Assembly (NCBI GenBank): GCA_946886805.1
Contig: CAMPJM010000039.1
Span: 1-14,647 of the forward strand
From: an uncultured Flammeovirgaceae bacterium
GTDB taxonomy: Bacteria > Bacteroidota > Bacteroidia > Cytophagales > Cyclobacteriaceae
Length of the DNA: 14,647 nucleotides
Direction of reading: 5' to 3'
Below are positions 5,665 to 13,561 of this stretch, piece by piece. The notes below the pieces were generated by a model that saw only the letters and a program-made list of their open reading frames with translations, did no database searches and was not told the DNA's origin. The translations under genes and the position numbers were made by a program. Every line of letters starts with the position of its first letter. Positions within the stretch are counted from its first letter, which is position 1.

Positions 5665-8604
5665 ATGAACGTTTCAACTGCTAAACCCTTCGATATAATT
5701 TACTCTATATTCCAACATGAGTACCTGGGATACCTTTTTGAGTCTTACGTAGTACAGCTAGACGAAAAAGGAAGGCTAAGTTATTTGCACCAGAATATCT
5801 CTTCAAAAAATGCTGAAGAGTTTTCAAGCGGGCTCGACGAAAAGGATTTCGAACTGATAAAATTGATGGACTCCATCCAACAAAATGCGGTTGTGAGCCA
5901 TTTCGACAAAAAGAAATCAAAGCCTGCCGAATTTTTTTTAAAGCATTTTCAGAAAGACAATGTAAATAAACTTTTACAGCAGGAAGTTGACCGCTATCTG
6001 GAAAAAAGAAGGGCCAAAATTCTTGATTTGCTTCCGGGCAAGCAGGTTTTTGAAATGAGTAACGATGGAGAACCTGCATGGAAAAAAATAGATGTTCCTT
6101 CCGAAAAAGCGTCTGTTTTATTCCACTTTAGAAGAAACGAGGACAATACACATTATTTTCCGACTATAAAGCACAATGGTGAAAAGGTAGATTTTCAATA
6201 TAAAAATGCTTTTATTATCTGCAATCAACCCGCAGGTCTTGTGGTTGAAAATACCTTGTACAGGTTCAATAAGGATATAGACGGACCCAAATTAAGGCCG
6301 TTCTTAAACAAAAAGTTTATTGTCATTCCCAAAAATGTGGAAGACACCTACTTCAGAAAATTTGTAGCGCCTCTGGTTGCTTCTTTCGATGTTTACGCAA
6401 AAGGATTTGAAATTATCACAGAATCTTTTAAACCCAAACCAGAGTTGGTATTTTCGAAGGTGGTTTCTCTCGGGGGTAGCGCTGTTAACTTATTTGGTGA
6501 GCAGATTGAAAACAAAAATCCTTTTGAGGAGGATAAAATACTGTTTGAGCTCTCTTTTAGATATGGTAATTACAAATTCAATGCCGACCAACCATCCGCT
6601 ACCAGCGTAAAAGTCGAAAACAACAATGGAGAATACGTTTTTCATCGGATAAAAAGATCCCTTAGCGATGAAAAATATTTTGTGAGCTTATTAAAATCAC
6701 TAAACCTGGACTTGCGACATGCGCGGGCTACAATTGCGAAATCAGAAGCATTCGCCTGGTTACAAAGAAATCAGGAGCGCCTTAATTCTGAGGGATTTAC
6801 GATAAAACAGAACGAAAAAGAAGAAAAGAAATATTTTGTAGGTAAGTCTACTATTGATATTGAAGTAAGGGAAAACATTGATTGGTTTGACATTTATGCA
6901 ACGGTTACGTTTGGTGAATATGAAATTCCCTTTATTAAACTTAGAAAGCTAATTCTAAAAAAGCAGACAGAGTTCTTGCTTCCCAACGAGGAAATAGCTG
7001 TGATTCCAGAAGCGTGGTTTAAAGAATACGCTGAACTATTTGCCTTCATGGAGGAAAATAAAGTGGCTAACCAAAAGCTTTCTTTAAATAAACACCATAT
7101 TGCTTTGGTCCAGGACATGGAGAACGGGCATTTGGCTAAGATAACGATGAATAGAAAGCTGGAAAAGCTTAAGGAATTTGAATCTATTGAAGATCATCCG
7201 CTACCATTGTCGTTCAAAGGAGAGCTAAGGCCGTATCAAAAAGCAGGCTATAACTGGCTGCAGTTTCTTAACAAGTATAAATTTGGCGGATGCCTGGCAG
7301 ATGATATGGGCTTGGGTAAAACCGTGCAAACGCTGGCGATGCTCCAACATCAAAAGGAAATAGGCACATCCCAGGCATCCCTACTGATTATGCCTACTTC
7401 TTTGGTATATAATTGGCAAATGGAGGCACAAAAATTTACCCCGGATCTAAAGGTTTTTGTTTACACAGGCTCAACCAGAGAAAAAGATGTTGAAAAATTT
7501 GCTCAATATGACCTCGTTTTGACCTCTTATGGCATTACCAGATTAGATGTAGATATTCTAAAAGATTACAAATTCAACTATATTATCCTTGATGAGTCTC
7601 AGGCTATAAAAAACCCAAATTCGAACATAGCAAAAGCGGTAAAAAAACTACAATCCCACTTCAGGTTGATCCTCACAGGTACACCGCTTGAAAACAGCAC
7701 ATTGGATCTTTGGTCGCAAATGACCTTTATAAATCCGGGGCTTTTGGGAAATCAAACTTATTTCAAAAATGAATTTTTACATCCCATAGAAAAGAAAAAC
7801 GATTTTAATAAATCCAATAAACTTTATGCTATCATAAAGCCATTTATCCTCCGGCGCCATAAATCTCAGGTTGCTACCGAGCTTCCAGCCAAAATTGAGA
7901 GTGTTCAATACAGCACAATGACTGCAATGCAGGAGGAAAGGTATGAAGAGGCCAAAAGTTATTTCCGAAACAAAATCCTTGATAAAATCGAAAATGAAGG
8001 AGTCAGAAATTCTCAATTTTTGCTTCTACAGGGTCTGACCAGTCTTAGACAAATAGCCAATCACCCCAAAATGGTAGACCGGGAATATATGGGAGACTCG
8101 GGAAAATTGGAGGACGTTACCCATATGTTGTTGAATGCGATCAGCAAAAAGCATAAAATTTTAATTTTTAGCCAGTTTGTAAAGCACCTGAGTATTCTAA
8201 AAAATTATCTTGAAACAAAAGGGATAGACTTTGCCTATTTGGATGGCAGCACCAGAGATAGACAAAAACAAGTAACCCGTTTTCAGGAAGAAGAAGACCT
8301 CAAAGTATTTCTTATATCCCTAAAGGCAGGAGGGCTTGGCTTAAATTTAACAAAAGCAGATTATGTGTTTATTCTTGACCCTTGGTGGAACCCTGCAGTA
8401 GAAGCACAGGCAGTTGACAGGGCCCATAGAATAGGTCAGGAAAATAAAGTTTTTACCTATAAGTTTATTACGAAAAATACGGTAGAGGAAAAAATTCTAA
8501 AGCTGCAACAGTCTAAAATAAGACTTGCCAACGAACTCATTACTACCGAAGAGAGCTTTGTGAAAAACCTTTCCAAAGAGGATATTGCTTCAATATTGGA
8601 ATAA
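5665..8604 (+). CDS. SNF2-family DEAD/DEAH-box helicase-like ATPase
   Basis: A 979-residue protein. The C-terminal half is a complete Swi2/Snf2 ATPase: motif I DDMGLGKT (residues 546-553), motif II DESQ (643-646) in place of DEAH as is common in bacterial members, motif III LTGTPLEN (670-677), FILRRHKSQV, ELPAK, then the second RecA-like domain with FSQFV, LDGSTRDRQ, SLKAGGLGLNL (from 885) and the arginine-finger region DRAHRIGQ near 920. Such proteins translocate on double-stranded DNA without strand separation; bacterial roles include transcription recycling and repair. The N-terminal 500 residues resemble the Bacteroidota-specific region (YSIFQHEYLGYLFE at about 13-26, VLFHFRRNE near 150) and have no cysteine cluster of a SWIM zinc finger. 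I chose ATG 5665 over the in-frame TTG at 5641 because MNVSTAKPFDIIYSIF fits the family start. It lies 80 bases after the permease and could be co-transcribed. Confidence 0.93.
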   Translation: MNVSTAKPFDIIYSIFQHEYLGYLFESYVVQLDEKGRLSYLHQNISSKNAEEFSSGLDEKDFELIKLMDSIQQNAVVSHFDKKKSKPAEFFLKHFQKDNVNKLLQQEVDRYLEKRRAKILDLLPGKQVFEMSNDGEPAWKKIDVPSEKASVLFHFRRNEDNTHYFPTIKHNGEKVDFQYKNAFIICNQPAGLVVENTLYRFNKDIDGPKLRPFLNKKFIVIPKNVEDTYFRKFVAPLVASFDVYAKGFEIITESFKPKPELVFSKVVSLGGSAVNLFGEQIENKNPFEEDKILFELSFRYGNYKFNADQPSATSVKVENNNGEYVFHRIKRSLSDEKYFVSLLKSLNLDLRHARATIAKSEAFAWLQRNQERLNSEGFTIKQNEKEEKKYFVGKSTIDIEVRENIDWFDIYATVTFGEYEIPFIKLRKLILKKQTEFLLPNEEIAVIPEAWFKEYAELFAFMEENKVANQKLSLNKHHIALVQDMENGHLAKITMNRKLEKLKEFESIEDHPLPLSFKGELRPYQKAGYNWLQFLNKYKFGGCLADDMGLGKTVQTLAMLQHQKEIGTSQASLLIMPTSLVYNWQMEAQKFTPDLKVFVYTGSTREKDVEKFAQYDLVLTSYGITRLDVDILKDYKFNYIILDESQAIKNPNSNIAKAVKKLQSHFRLILTGTPLENSTLDLWSQMTFINPGLLGNQTYFKNEFLHPIEKKNDFNKSNKLYAIIKPFILRRHKSQVATELPAKIESVQYSTMTAMQEERYEEAKSYFRNKILDKIENEGVRNSQFLLLQGLTSLRQIANHPKMVDREYMGDSGKLEDVTHMLLNAISKKHKILIFSQFVKHLSILKNYLETKGIDFAYLDGSTRDRQKQVTRFQEEEDLKVFLISLKAGGLGLNLTKADYVFILDPWWNPAVEAQAVDRAHRIGQENKVFTYKFITKNTVEEKILKLQQSKIRLANELITTEESFVKNLSKEDIASILE

Positions 8605-8744
8605 TTTATCTGCCATTATTCGATATTATAACCGTCTCTTTTTAAAAAATAAACTTTTTGCGGCAATTAATTGTCTATAATAGTGTATATCAATGGTTTT
8701 TGTTATATTTAGAAATAGGGTATCCGCAATTAAAACCTCAAATT

Positions 8745-8906
8745 ATGAATTGTGTCATCAACAACGTAATTAATTCATACCATAAGAAGGGTAAAAAAGT
8801 AGAAGTAATCAGGCGCTATATTCGAATGAAATACCATATCACTATGGATATTGCTTCTATTAGAGAAAGGATCAGGTCAATGAATATGGATTACAAATTT
8901 ACCTGA
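8745..8906 (+). CDS. Small basic protein of unknown function (53 residues)
   Basis: A 53-residue frame starting MNCVINNVINSYHKKG and ending MDYKFT. It is rich in Lys, Arg and Ile, and the middle (KVEVIRRYIRMKYHI, residues 18-32) followed by DIASIRERIRSM reads as two amphipathic helices joined by a short turn, as in small nucleic-acid-binding proteins. The frame stays open upstream to a TTG at 8658, but the ATG at 8745 with an A/T-rich leader (CTCAAATT) is the likelier start, because the extra 29 residues look like translated noncoding DNA. It converges with the asparaginase gene 56 bases away. I do not recognise a family. It may be a genuine conserved small gene of the Cytophagales or a chance frame. 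Confidence 0.45.
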   Translation: MNCVINNVINSYHKKGKKVEVIRRYIRMKYHITMDIASIRERIRSMNMDYKFT

Positions 8907-8962
8907 GACGGTCATAGTAACTGTAGTCGCTGGTTATCAAAAGAAGAAGCCGCTGTAAGCTT

Positions 8963-10009
8963 TTAATTTTTATAAAGTAAAATTTTGGCTGCCATGTTAC
9001 TTTTTTTATAACCTCTGAACATCCCTGTTGTATTAAAAGGCATCGCTATATTTCCTGTATTATCCAGGGCGATAACACCACCGTCACCATTTATCTTTAC
9101 TAGCTTTTCCATAACTACTTTTTCCGCCGCTTCTTGTACTGACAGGCCCTTGTATTTCATCAGTGCTGCAATATCATAGGCAACCACTTCTCTGATAAAA
9201 AATTCTCCATGACCGGTAGCTGATACCGCACAAGTTTCATTGTCTGCATACGTGCCAGCGCCAATAATTGGTGAATCACCAACTCTGCCAAATCTTTTGT
9301 TGGTCATGCCTCCGGTAGAGGTTCCTGCAGCTAAATTCCCAAACCTATCTAAAGCAACAGCCCCAACCGTACCATATTTACTGTCTCGAATGTCGCTTTT
9401 TATACTGCCCTGATCATCTTCGTCGTTAGAATGGTCCAACTTAATACTGTCTGATTTTATAATCTTTTGGAGGTGTTGAAACCTTTCCTCTGTGTAAAAA
9501 TAAGACGAGGACACCAATTCTAGCCCCTGTTCTTTTGCAAAAGCCTCTGCTCCGGCACCGGTTAGTAGCACATGTGGCGAACTTTTCATGACTGAATAAG
9601 CGGCGGCAATAGGATTTTTAATAACAGAAACACCAGCAACAGCTCCAGCCTGGTGGTTTTTTCCTTCCATTATAGAAGCATCCATTTCATTTTTTCCCTC
9701 GTGCGTAAAAACAGCACCTTTTCCCGCATTGAATAACGGGGAATCTTCCAGGATCTTAATAGCGGCAATTACAGCTTCAGTGCTTGTGCCACCGCGTTCC
9801 AAAATTTCGAAACCCGAATTCAGTGCTTCTTCCAATTTGGTTTTATAAGCAGTTTCTTTTTCAGGACTCATCGAGCCTTTGACAATATTCCCTGCGCCAC
9901 CGTGAATCACCAGCGTAATATTTTCTAAAGAAGCATCCATCTGCATTTGTTGTGCGGTTAAATACTGAAAATTCAAAATAATGAAACCTACTAATAATAA
10001 TGTTTTCAT
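8963..10009 (-). CDS. Periplasmic isoaspartyl peptidase/L-asparaginase (Ntn hydrolase)
   Basis: A 348-residue plant-type asparaginase. A signal peptide is clear: MKTLLLVGF... ending LTAQ|Q, with cleavage likely after residue 20, so the enzyme acts in the periplasm. These precursors cut themselves into alpha and beta subunits; the new N-terminal threonine is the nucleophile. Here that is T214 in KYGTVGAVALD, with supporting STGG (231-234), RVGD (242-245) and TGHGE (266-270) in the expected spacing. The N-terminal part has VIHGGAGN (34-41), NAGKGAV (94-100) and MDASIMEG (109-116). They hydrolyse isoaspartyl dipeptides and asparagine. A hydrophilic acidic linker (about 191-210) precedes the cleavage site, as usual. 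The frame extends upstream to ATGs at 10036 and 10024, but 10009 gives a standard signal peptide and fits the predicted promoter. Confidence 0.92.
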   Translation of the reverse strand: MKTLLLVGFIILNFQYLTAQQMQMDASLENITLVIHGGAGNIVKGSMSPEKETAYKTKLEEALNSGFEILERGGTSTEAVIAAIKILEDSPLFNAGKGAVFTHEGKNEMDASIMEGKNHQAGAVAGVSVIKNPIAAAYSVMKSSPHVLLTGAGAEAFAKEQGLELVSSSYFYTEERFQHLQKIIKSDSIKLDHSNDEDDQGSIKSDIRDSKYGTVGAVALDRFGNLAAGTSTGGMTNKRFGRVGDSPIIGAGTYADNETCAVSATGHGEFFIREVVAYDIAALMKYKGLSVQEAAEKVVMEKLVKINGDGGVIALDNTGNIAMPFNTTGMFRGYKKSNMAAKILLYKN

Positions 10010-10040
10010 AATTAATGTTTGCATCCCTTTTTGCATGAAC

Positions 10041-10069
10041 TAAATTTAGAACATTAAACGTTTTTCAAA
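10041..10069 (-). promoter_or_regulatory. Predicted Bacteroidota-type promoter of the asparaginase gene
   Basis: On the minus strand TTTG (10069-10066) and TAAATTTA (10048-10041, seven of eight to TAnnTTTG) are 17 bases apart, within the 17-23 base range reported for Bacteroidota housekeeping promoters. Transcription would begin near 10034, which would place the upstream ATG at 10036 outside the message and favours the 10009 start. Confidence 0.35.
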
Positions 10070-10135
10070 GCAATAAGGAATAATTATGTAACTTTAAAAA
10101 TTAATATGTTACTAGATAGTTTTTCTTTTAATGTT

Positions 10136-10177
10136 GATCTCTTAATTTAGAGACATTTTTAAGCGACCAAAGAGATC
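10136..10177 (+). promoter_or_regulatory. Leader with alternative stems before the TraR/DksA-like gene
   Basis: GATCTCTT (10136-10143) is the exact reverse complement of AAGAGATC (10170-10177). Its core TCTCT (10138-10142) can also pair with AGAGA at 10149-10153, a closer hairpin with a 6-base loop. The two pairings exclude each other. The region ends about 33 bases before the start codon. It could be an operator with repeated half sites or a folded leader; the message start is unknown. Confidence 0.3.
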
Positions 10178-10210
10178 GAAATTTTATAAATTATAATTTA
10201 AGAAAATAAT

Positions 10211-10594
10211 ATGAGTCAGGAGGAAAAAAAACGCTATTCGGAGGAAGAATTGCAAGAATTTGAAGAGTTAATTTCTCAGAAACTAGACAAAGCCAGAACC
10301 GAGCTTACCTACATAAAGGAGACCTTGAGCAGGCGAAATGATAGTGGTACTGACACAACCTCGGGAAACACGAAAGTTTTGGAAGATGGGGCAGATACCG
10401 CAGAGAAGGAAAACCTGAGCCAATTAGCCGCAAGACAACAAAAATTTATTTCTCAGTTGGACAATGCCTTGATAAGGATTAAAAATGGGACTTATGGCGT
10501 ATGTGTAGATACCGGAAAATTGATTCCTAAAGAGCGCCTAAGGGCTGTTCCTCACACCATGCATTCTATTGAAGCTAAATTGAGCAAAAAATAA
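10211..10594 (+). CDS. TraR/DksA-family protein lacking the zinc cysteines
   Basis: A 127-residue protein with a long charged coiled coil (about residues 8-92) and a C-terminal DksA-like globular part. DksA-type proteins enter the RNA polymerase secondary channel and, with ppGpp, alter initiation at stable RNA and stress promoters. The coil tip region has EDGAD (58-62), comparable to the D-x-A motif at the DksA tip. The zinc module is degenerate: YGVC (95-98) keeps one cysteine, while the other positions are occupied by T101 and non-cysteine residues in the stretch PHTMHSIEAKL, so it should not bind zinc like DksA. This pattern is common in Bacteroidota homologues. The ATG at 10211 is preceded by an A/T-rich leader without a Shine-Dalgarno sequence. 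It is five bases upstream of scpB and probably co-transcribed. Confidence 0.85.
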   Translation: MSQEEKKRYSEEELQEFEELISQKLDKARTELTYIKETLSRRNDSGTDTTSGNTKVLEDGADTAEKENLSQLAARQQKFISQLDNALIRIKNGTYGVCVDTGKLIPKERLRAVPHTMHSIEAKLSKK

Positions 10595-10599
10595 CACAG

Positions 10600-11166
10600 G
10601 TGGATTTCTTATTACACCATATTGAAGCGTTGATTTTTTGTTCTTCTAAACCTGTAAGTGTTGAAGAAATAAGGAATTGCTTATCTGAAATGTTTGAGGC
10701 AGATGTTCCTTTAGAGGATATTATAGCTGGTATAGAGCGGATCATACTTAAATATGAAGATGTTAATTACGCCTTTCAAGTGTACCATTTAGGGGGCGGT
10801 TATCAGTTCCTTACAAAGCCAGCTTATCAGGCAAGTATAAGTATCTTTCTTAAACAACAATCCAAGAAAAGATTATCGACCTCAGCCTTGGAAACGCTTT
10901 CTATTATTGCCTATAAACAACCTGTCACAAAAGGCCAGGTAGAGCAGATAAGAGGTGTAAATTGTGATTATACAATTCAAAAATTGCTTGAAAAGGACTT
11001 GGTGGATATAAAAGGGAAAGCTGATAGTGTAGGCAGACCATTGCTTTATGGCACCAGTAAAAAGTTTATGGAATATTTTGGAATAAATAAGTTGTCTGAT
11101 TTACCATCGCCCAAAGATTTTTCCCTGGACGAAAACAGTATCGGTCACGAAGAAGGGGAAAATTAA
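10600..11166 (+). CDS. scpB: Segregation and condensation protein B
   Basis: A 188-residue ScpB of normal length. ScpB dimers bind the ScpA kleisin bridging the Smc ATPase heads in the bacterial condensin that organises and segregates the chromosome. Visible hallmarks are HIEALIFCSSKPVS (7-20), GGGYQFLTKP (65-74), RLSTSALETLSIIAYKQPVTK (91-111), IRGVNCDY (117-124) and the second winged helix VDIKGKADSVGRPLLYGTS (135-153). The start codon is GTG at 10600, five bases after the stop of the TraR/DksA-like gene, and the protein then begins exactly at the conserved first helix. This implies translational coupling. The scpA and smc genes are not in this window. scpB next to an rluB-type gene is a common order in bacteria and is kept here. 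Confidence 0.95.
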   Translation: MDFLLHHIEALIFCSSKPVSVEEIRNCLSEMFEADVPLEDIIAGIERIILKYEDVNYAFQVYHLGGGYQFLTKPAYQASISIFLKQQSKKRLSTSALETLSIIAYKQPVTKGQVEQIRGVNCDYTIQKLLEKDLVDIKGKADSVGRPLLYGTSKKFMEYFGINKLSDLPSPKDFSLDENSIGHEEGEN

Positions 11167-11246
11167 TTTGTTATTGTAAAAGTATTGGTAGGGCCAAGTT
11201 ATGTAATCCTGAAATTTATCAAACATTTATCACTTAATCTATAATA

Positions 11247-11260
11247 CAGTAGCGATACTG
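11247..11260 (+). other. Short hairpin with GCGA loop before the rluB-like start
   Basis: CAGTA (11247-11251) pairs with TACTG (11256-11260) around GCGA, a GNRA-type tetraloop. It ends seven bases before the ATG at 11268, where the ribosome would bind. With only five base pairs, two of them G-C, it may well be chance. Confidence 0.25.
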
Positions 11261-11267
11261 AATTGAA

Positions 11268-12239
11268 ATGAATAGAAAAGACAAGGACTTTAGGTCTGAA
11301 AATTCCAACAGAAAATCTCCCGGCAAAAAACCTTACAAAGCCAAAGACAATTTTTCTCCGAACAAGGATGAAAGATCAGCGGCCAAGCCTGACGCCACAA
11401 AGAAAAAGGCTTATCCAAGGCAGGCAAAGAAAGGTCCTACTTCAATTCCTGACTATGACTTCAAAAAAGTAAAGACTTTTAAAAAAGAGAAGTTTACCAA
11501 GAAAGACGTTGCAGAAACCGCAGAAAACAGCAACCTTATCAGGCTTAATAAATATATTTCCAATGCAGGCGTCTGCTCCAGAAGAGATGCGGATAAATTA
11601 ATCGAAGCAGGAGAGATTAAAGTTAATGGCCAGATAATTACTGAACTTGGGTACAAAGTTAACAAGGGAGATACCGTAAAACATGGAAATAAGGTATTGA
11701 AGCGTGAAAAAATGGTTTATGTGCTACTAAATAAACCCAAAGATTTTATCACTACTACCAATGACCCGGAGGACAGAAGAACGGTTATGCATTTGGTGGC
11801 TAATGCCTGTGAAGAAAGAATTTACCCTGTAGGCAGACTTGATAGGAACACCACCGGATTAATCTTGCTTACTAATGATGGCGACTTGGCTAAAAAGCTT
11901 TCTCACCCCTCTCATGAAGTCAGAAAGCTGTACCAGGTAGATGTTGATAAGCCTGTTACCGACGAGGATTTTTTGAAAATACAAGCTGGCATTACTTTAG
12001 AAGACGGGATTGCCAAAGTTGATGAATTAGCTTTTGTTAACCCTGATAACACCAGCCTCGGAATCCAAATACATATAGGCAGAAACCGGATTGTGAGACG
12101 AATTTTTGAAAGTTTAGGATATGAGGTGCTTAAGCTCGATCGGGTGATGTATGCGGGTCTAACAAAAATGGACCTCCCAAGGGGAAATTGGCGTTATTTG
12201 ACCGAAAAAGAAGTTGTAAAGCTTAAATTTTTAAAGTAA
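11268..12239 (+). CDS. rluB: RluB-type rRNA pseudouridine synthase
   Basis: A 323-residue pseudouridine synthase of the RsuA/RluB/E/F group. Order of parts: a lysine-rich, low-complexity N-terminal tail (1-88), an S4 RNA-binding domain (about 90-137, IRLNKYISNAGVCSRRDADKL), and the catalytic domain from about 148 with GRLDRNTTGL (189-198), where D192 is the catalytic aspartate. Further hallmarks are LLTNDGDLA (200-208) and GRNRIVRRIFESLG near 275-288. Such enzymes convert one uridine of large-subunit rRNA to pseudouridine; RluB acts on 23S rRNA helix 80. RluB is preferred over RsuA because of the scpB neighbour and the family look, but the target cannot be proved here. The ATG at 11268 sits 101 bases after scpB, so it may have its own promoter or follow from the upstream operon. 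Confidence 0.9.
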   Translation: MNRKDKDFRSENSNRKSPGKKPYKAKDNFSPNKDERSAAKPDATKKKAYPRQAKKGPTSIPDYDFKKVKTFKKEKFTKKDVAETAENSNLIRLNKYISNAGVCSRRDADKLIEAGEIKVNGQIITELGYKVNKGDTVKHGNKVLKREKMVYVLLNKPKDFITTTNDPEDRRTVMHLVANACEERIYPVGRLDRNTTGLILLTNDGDLAKKLSHPSHEVRKLYQVDVDKPVTDEDFLKIQAGITLEDGIAKVDELAFVNPDNTSLGIQIHIGRNRIVRRIFESLGYEVLKLDRVMYAGLTKMDLPRGNWRYLTEKEVVKLKFLK

Positions 12240-12339
12240 TTTTCTTTTAGTGCTGTCTTCAATTGAATTCAACTCTTTTTTTAATAACAGATTTTAACAT
12301 TTTTAAGGTTCTATACCTACTCTATATAAATTTAATTTC

Positions 12340-13503
12340 ATGCCTTACAATTTGCAAAAGACAAGTGATTTCGAAGAGATTAGGCCATATCATGACCATG
12401 AGGTCAAGGGTGTTTTAAAAAATCTTTTGAGTGATCCTGCTTTTCTCAAAGTTGTGGCGTATGTTTTTCCAAAATGGACTAACGAGGAAATAAACGTACT
12501 CCTTCATGATGTGGAAACCGTTAAAGATTTCCAGAAAAAATTGATGTATCCGGCTATTCACGCAATCGCTGATAAAACAATTAAAAGACTTTCCAACTCG
12601 GGTTTTGATCAATTAAGCAAGAATGAATCGTACCTATTCATTTCCAATCATAGAGATATCATTCTTGACTCTGCAATATTCAATGTTATGCTTTTTGAGG
12701 CTGGAATGGACACGTGTGAGGTGGCTATAGGTAATAACTTACTGGTGCAGCCCTGGTTAACGGATCTTGTAAAGCTTAATAAAAACTTTATTGTTCATAG
12801 AGAAGTTCCTTCTAAAAAATTATATGAATTTTCACTTAGACTTTCTAATTACATAAGAAATTCGGTCACCATGAGGAACTCTTCAGTTTGGATAGCTCAA
12901 AAAGAAGGCCGTACCAAAGACGGGAATGACATTACGCAGGCAGGTTTGTTAAAAATGCTTTCCATTAGTAGCGACTCAGAACTCACAGATGGCTTTAAAG
13001 CTTTGAATATTATTCCCATGGCGGTATCTTATGAGTATGAGCCGTGTGATTTTCTTAAAACACGTGAGCTGGTAATTAAAAAAGAAACAGGGAATTACAA
13101 AAAGGAGGCGGATGAAGATCTAAAAAGTATGTTGGATGGCATCACTGCTTATAAAGGCAGGTTTCATATCTCCCTTGGTACAAGTTTAAAAGATAAATTA
13201 GAAGTACTAAAGAAAGGCACAAACAAAAATGACTTTATGAAGGAACTGGCAAGCCTGATAAACCAGGAAATATATGCCCTCTATCGACTTTGGCCAACGA
13301 ATTATATAGCTTTTGATCTTGTAAATAATTCAAGCCTATTTATTGACGAGTATTCCAAAGAAGAAAAGGAATTATTTGTAAGCCATATTGAAAGCACCAT
13401 AGAAAAGACCGGACAGCCCTATCAAAAAGCAAGGGAAATCTTGTTAAATATATATGCAAATCCGGTAAAAAATAAGATGGGAGGAACTGATCCATTATCA
13501 TAA
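12340..13503 (+). CDS. PlsC-like acyltransferase (glycerol acyltransferase family)
   Basis: A 387-residue protein with the lysophosphatidic acid acyltransferase fold. The first active-site block is ISNHRDIILDSAIF (101-114) and the second is WIAQKEGRTKDG (184-195), matching the glycine-rich EGxR block of PlsC/PlsB enzymes. It likely transfers an acyl chain to a glycerophosphate or related polar lipid at the inner membrane face, but the acceptor is unknown. The distance from H104 to the next aligned aspartate (D110) is five residues instead of the usual four, with D106 also near; I recall the same block in other Bacteroidota members. The segment 20-100 is an extra N-terminal region beginning YHDHEV. 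There is no obvious membrane span. It is followed closely by a strong terminator, and a 100-base gap separates it from rluB, so it may have its own promoter. Confidence 0.82.
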   Translation: MPYNLQKTSDFEEIRPYHDHEVKGVLKNLLSDPAFLKVVAYVFPKWTNEEINVLLHDVETVKDFQKKLMYPAIHAIADKTIKRLSNSGFDQLSKNESYLFISNHRDIILDSAIFNVMLFEAGMDTCEVAIGNNLLVQPWLTDLVKLNKNFIVHREVPSKKLYEFSLRLSNYIRNSVTMRNSSVWIAQKEGRTKDGNDITQAGLLKMLSISSDSELTDGFKALNIIPMAVSYEYEPCDFLKTRELVIKKETGNYKKEADEDLKSMLDGITAYKGRFHISLGTSLKDKLEVLKKGTNKNDFMKELASLINQEIYALYRLWPTNYIAFDLVNNSSLFIDEYSKEEKELFVSHIESTIEKTGQPYQKAREILLNIYANPVKNKMGGTDPLS

Positions 13504-13504
13504 A

Positions 13505-13535
13505 CGAAGAAAGCCACTTTATGTGGCTTTCTTCG
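13505..13535. terminator. Bidirectional intrinsic terminator hairpin
   Basis: CGAAGAAAGCCAC (13505-13517) and GTGGCTTTCTTCG (13523-13535) form a perfect 13-bp stem with a five-base loop (TTTAT), two bases after the acyltransferase stop. The converging M1 peptidase gene ends at 13562, so the hairpin can stop transcription from both sides. A run of six T follows a little further at 13547-13552. Confidence 0.85.
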
Positions 13536-13561
13536 CATTATAGGCTTTTTTCTTACTACTT

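Noticed and set aside
8658..8744. In-frame TTG extension of the small 53-residue gene.
   Set aside because: The extra 29 residues are rich in aromatic and hydrophobic residues typical of translated AT-rich noncoding DNA, and ATG 8745 has a better leader.
10010..10036. Upstream ATGs at 10036 and 10024 for the asparaginase gene.
   Set aside because: They would put nine or five polar residues before an otherwise standard signal peptide, and the predicted transcription start near 10034 would exclude the first.
12263..12282. Palindrome TTGAATTCAA followed by seven T after rluB, considered as a terminator.
   Set aside because: A continuous AT-rich palindrome of ten bases leaves at most three pairs once a loop is allowed, too weak for termination.
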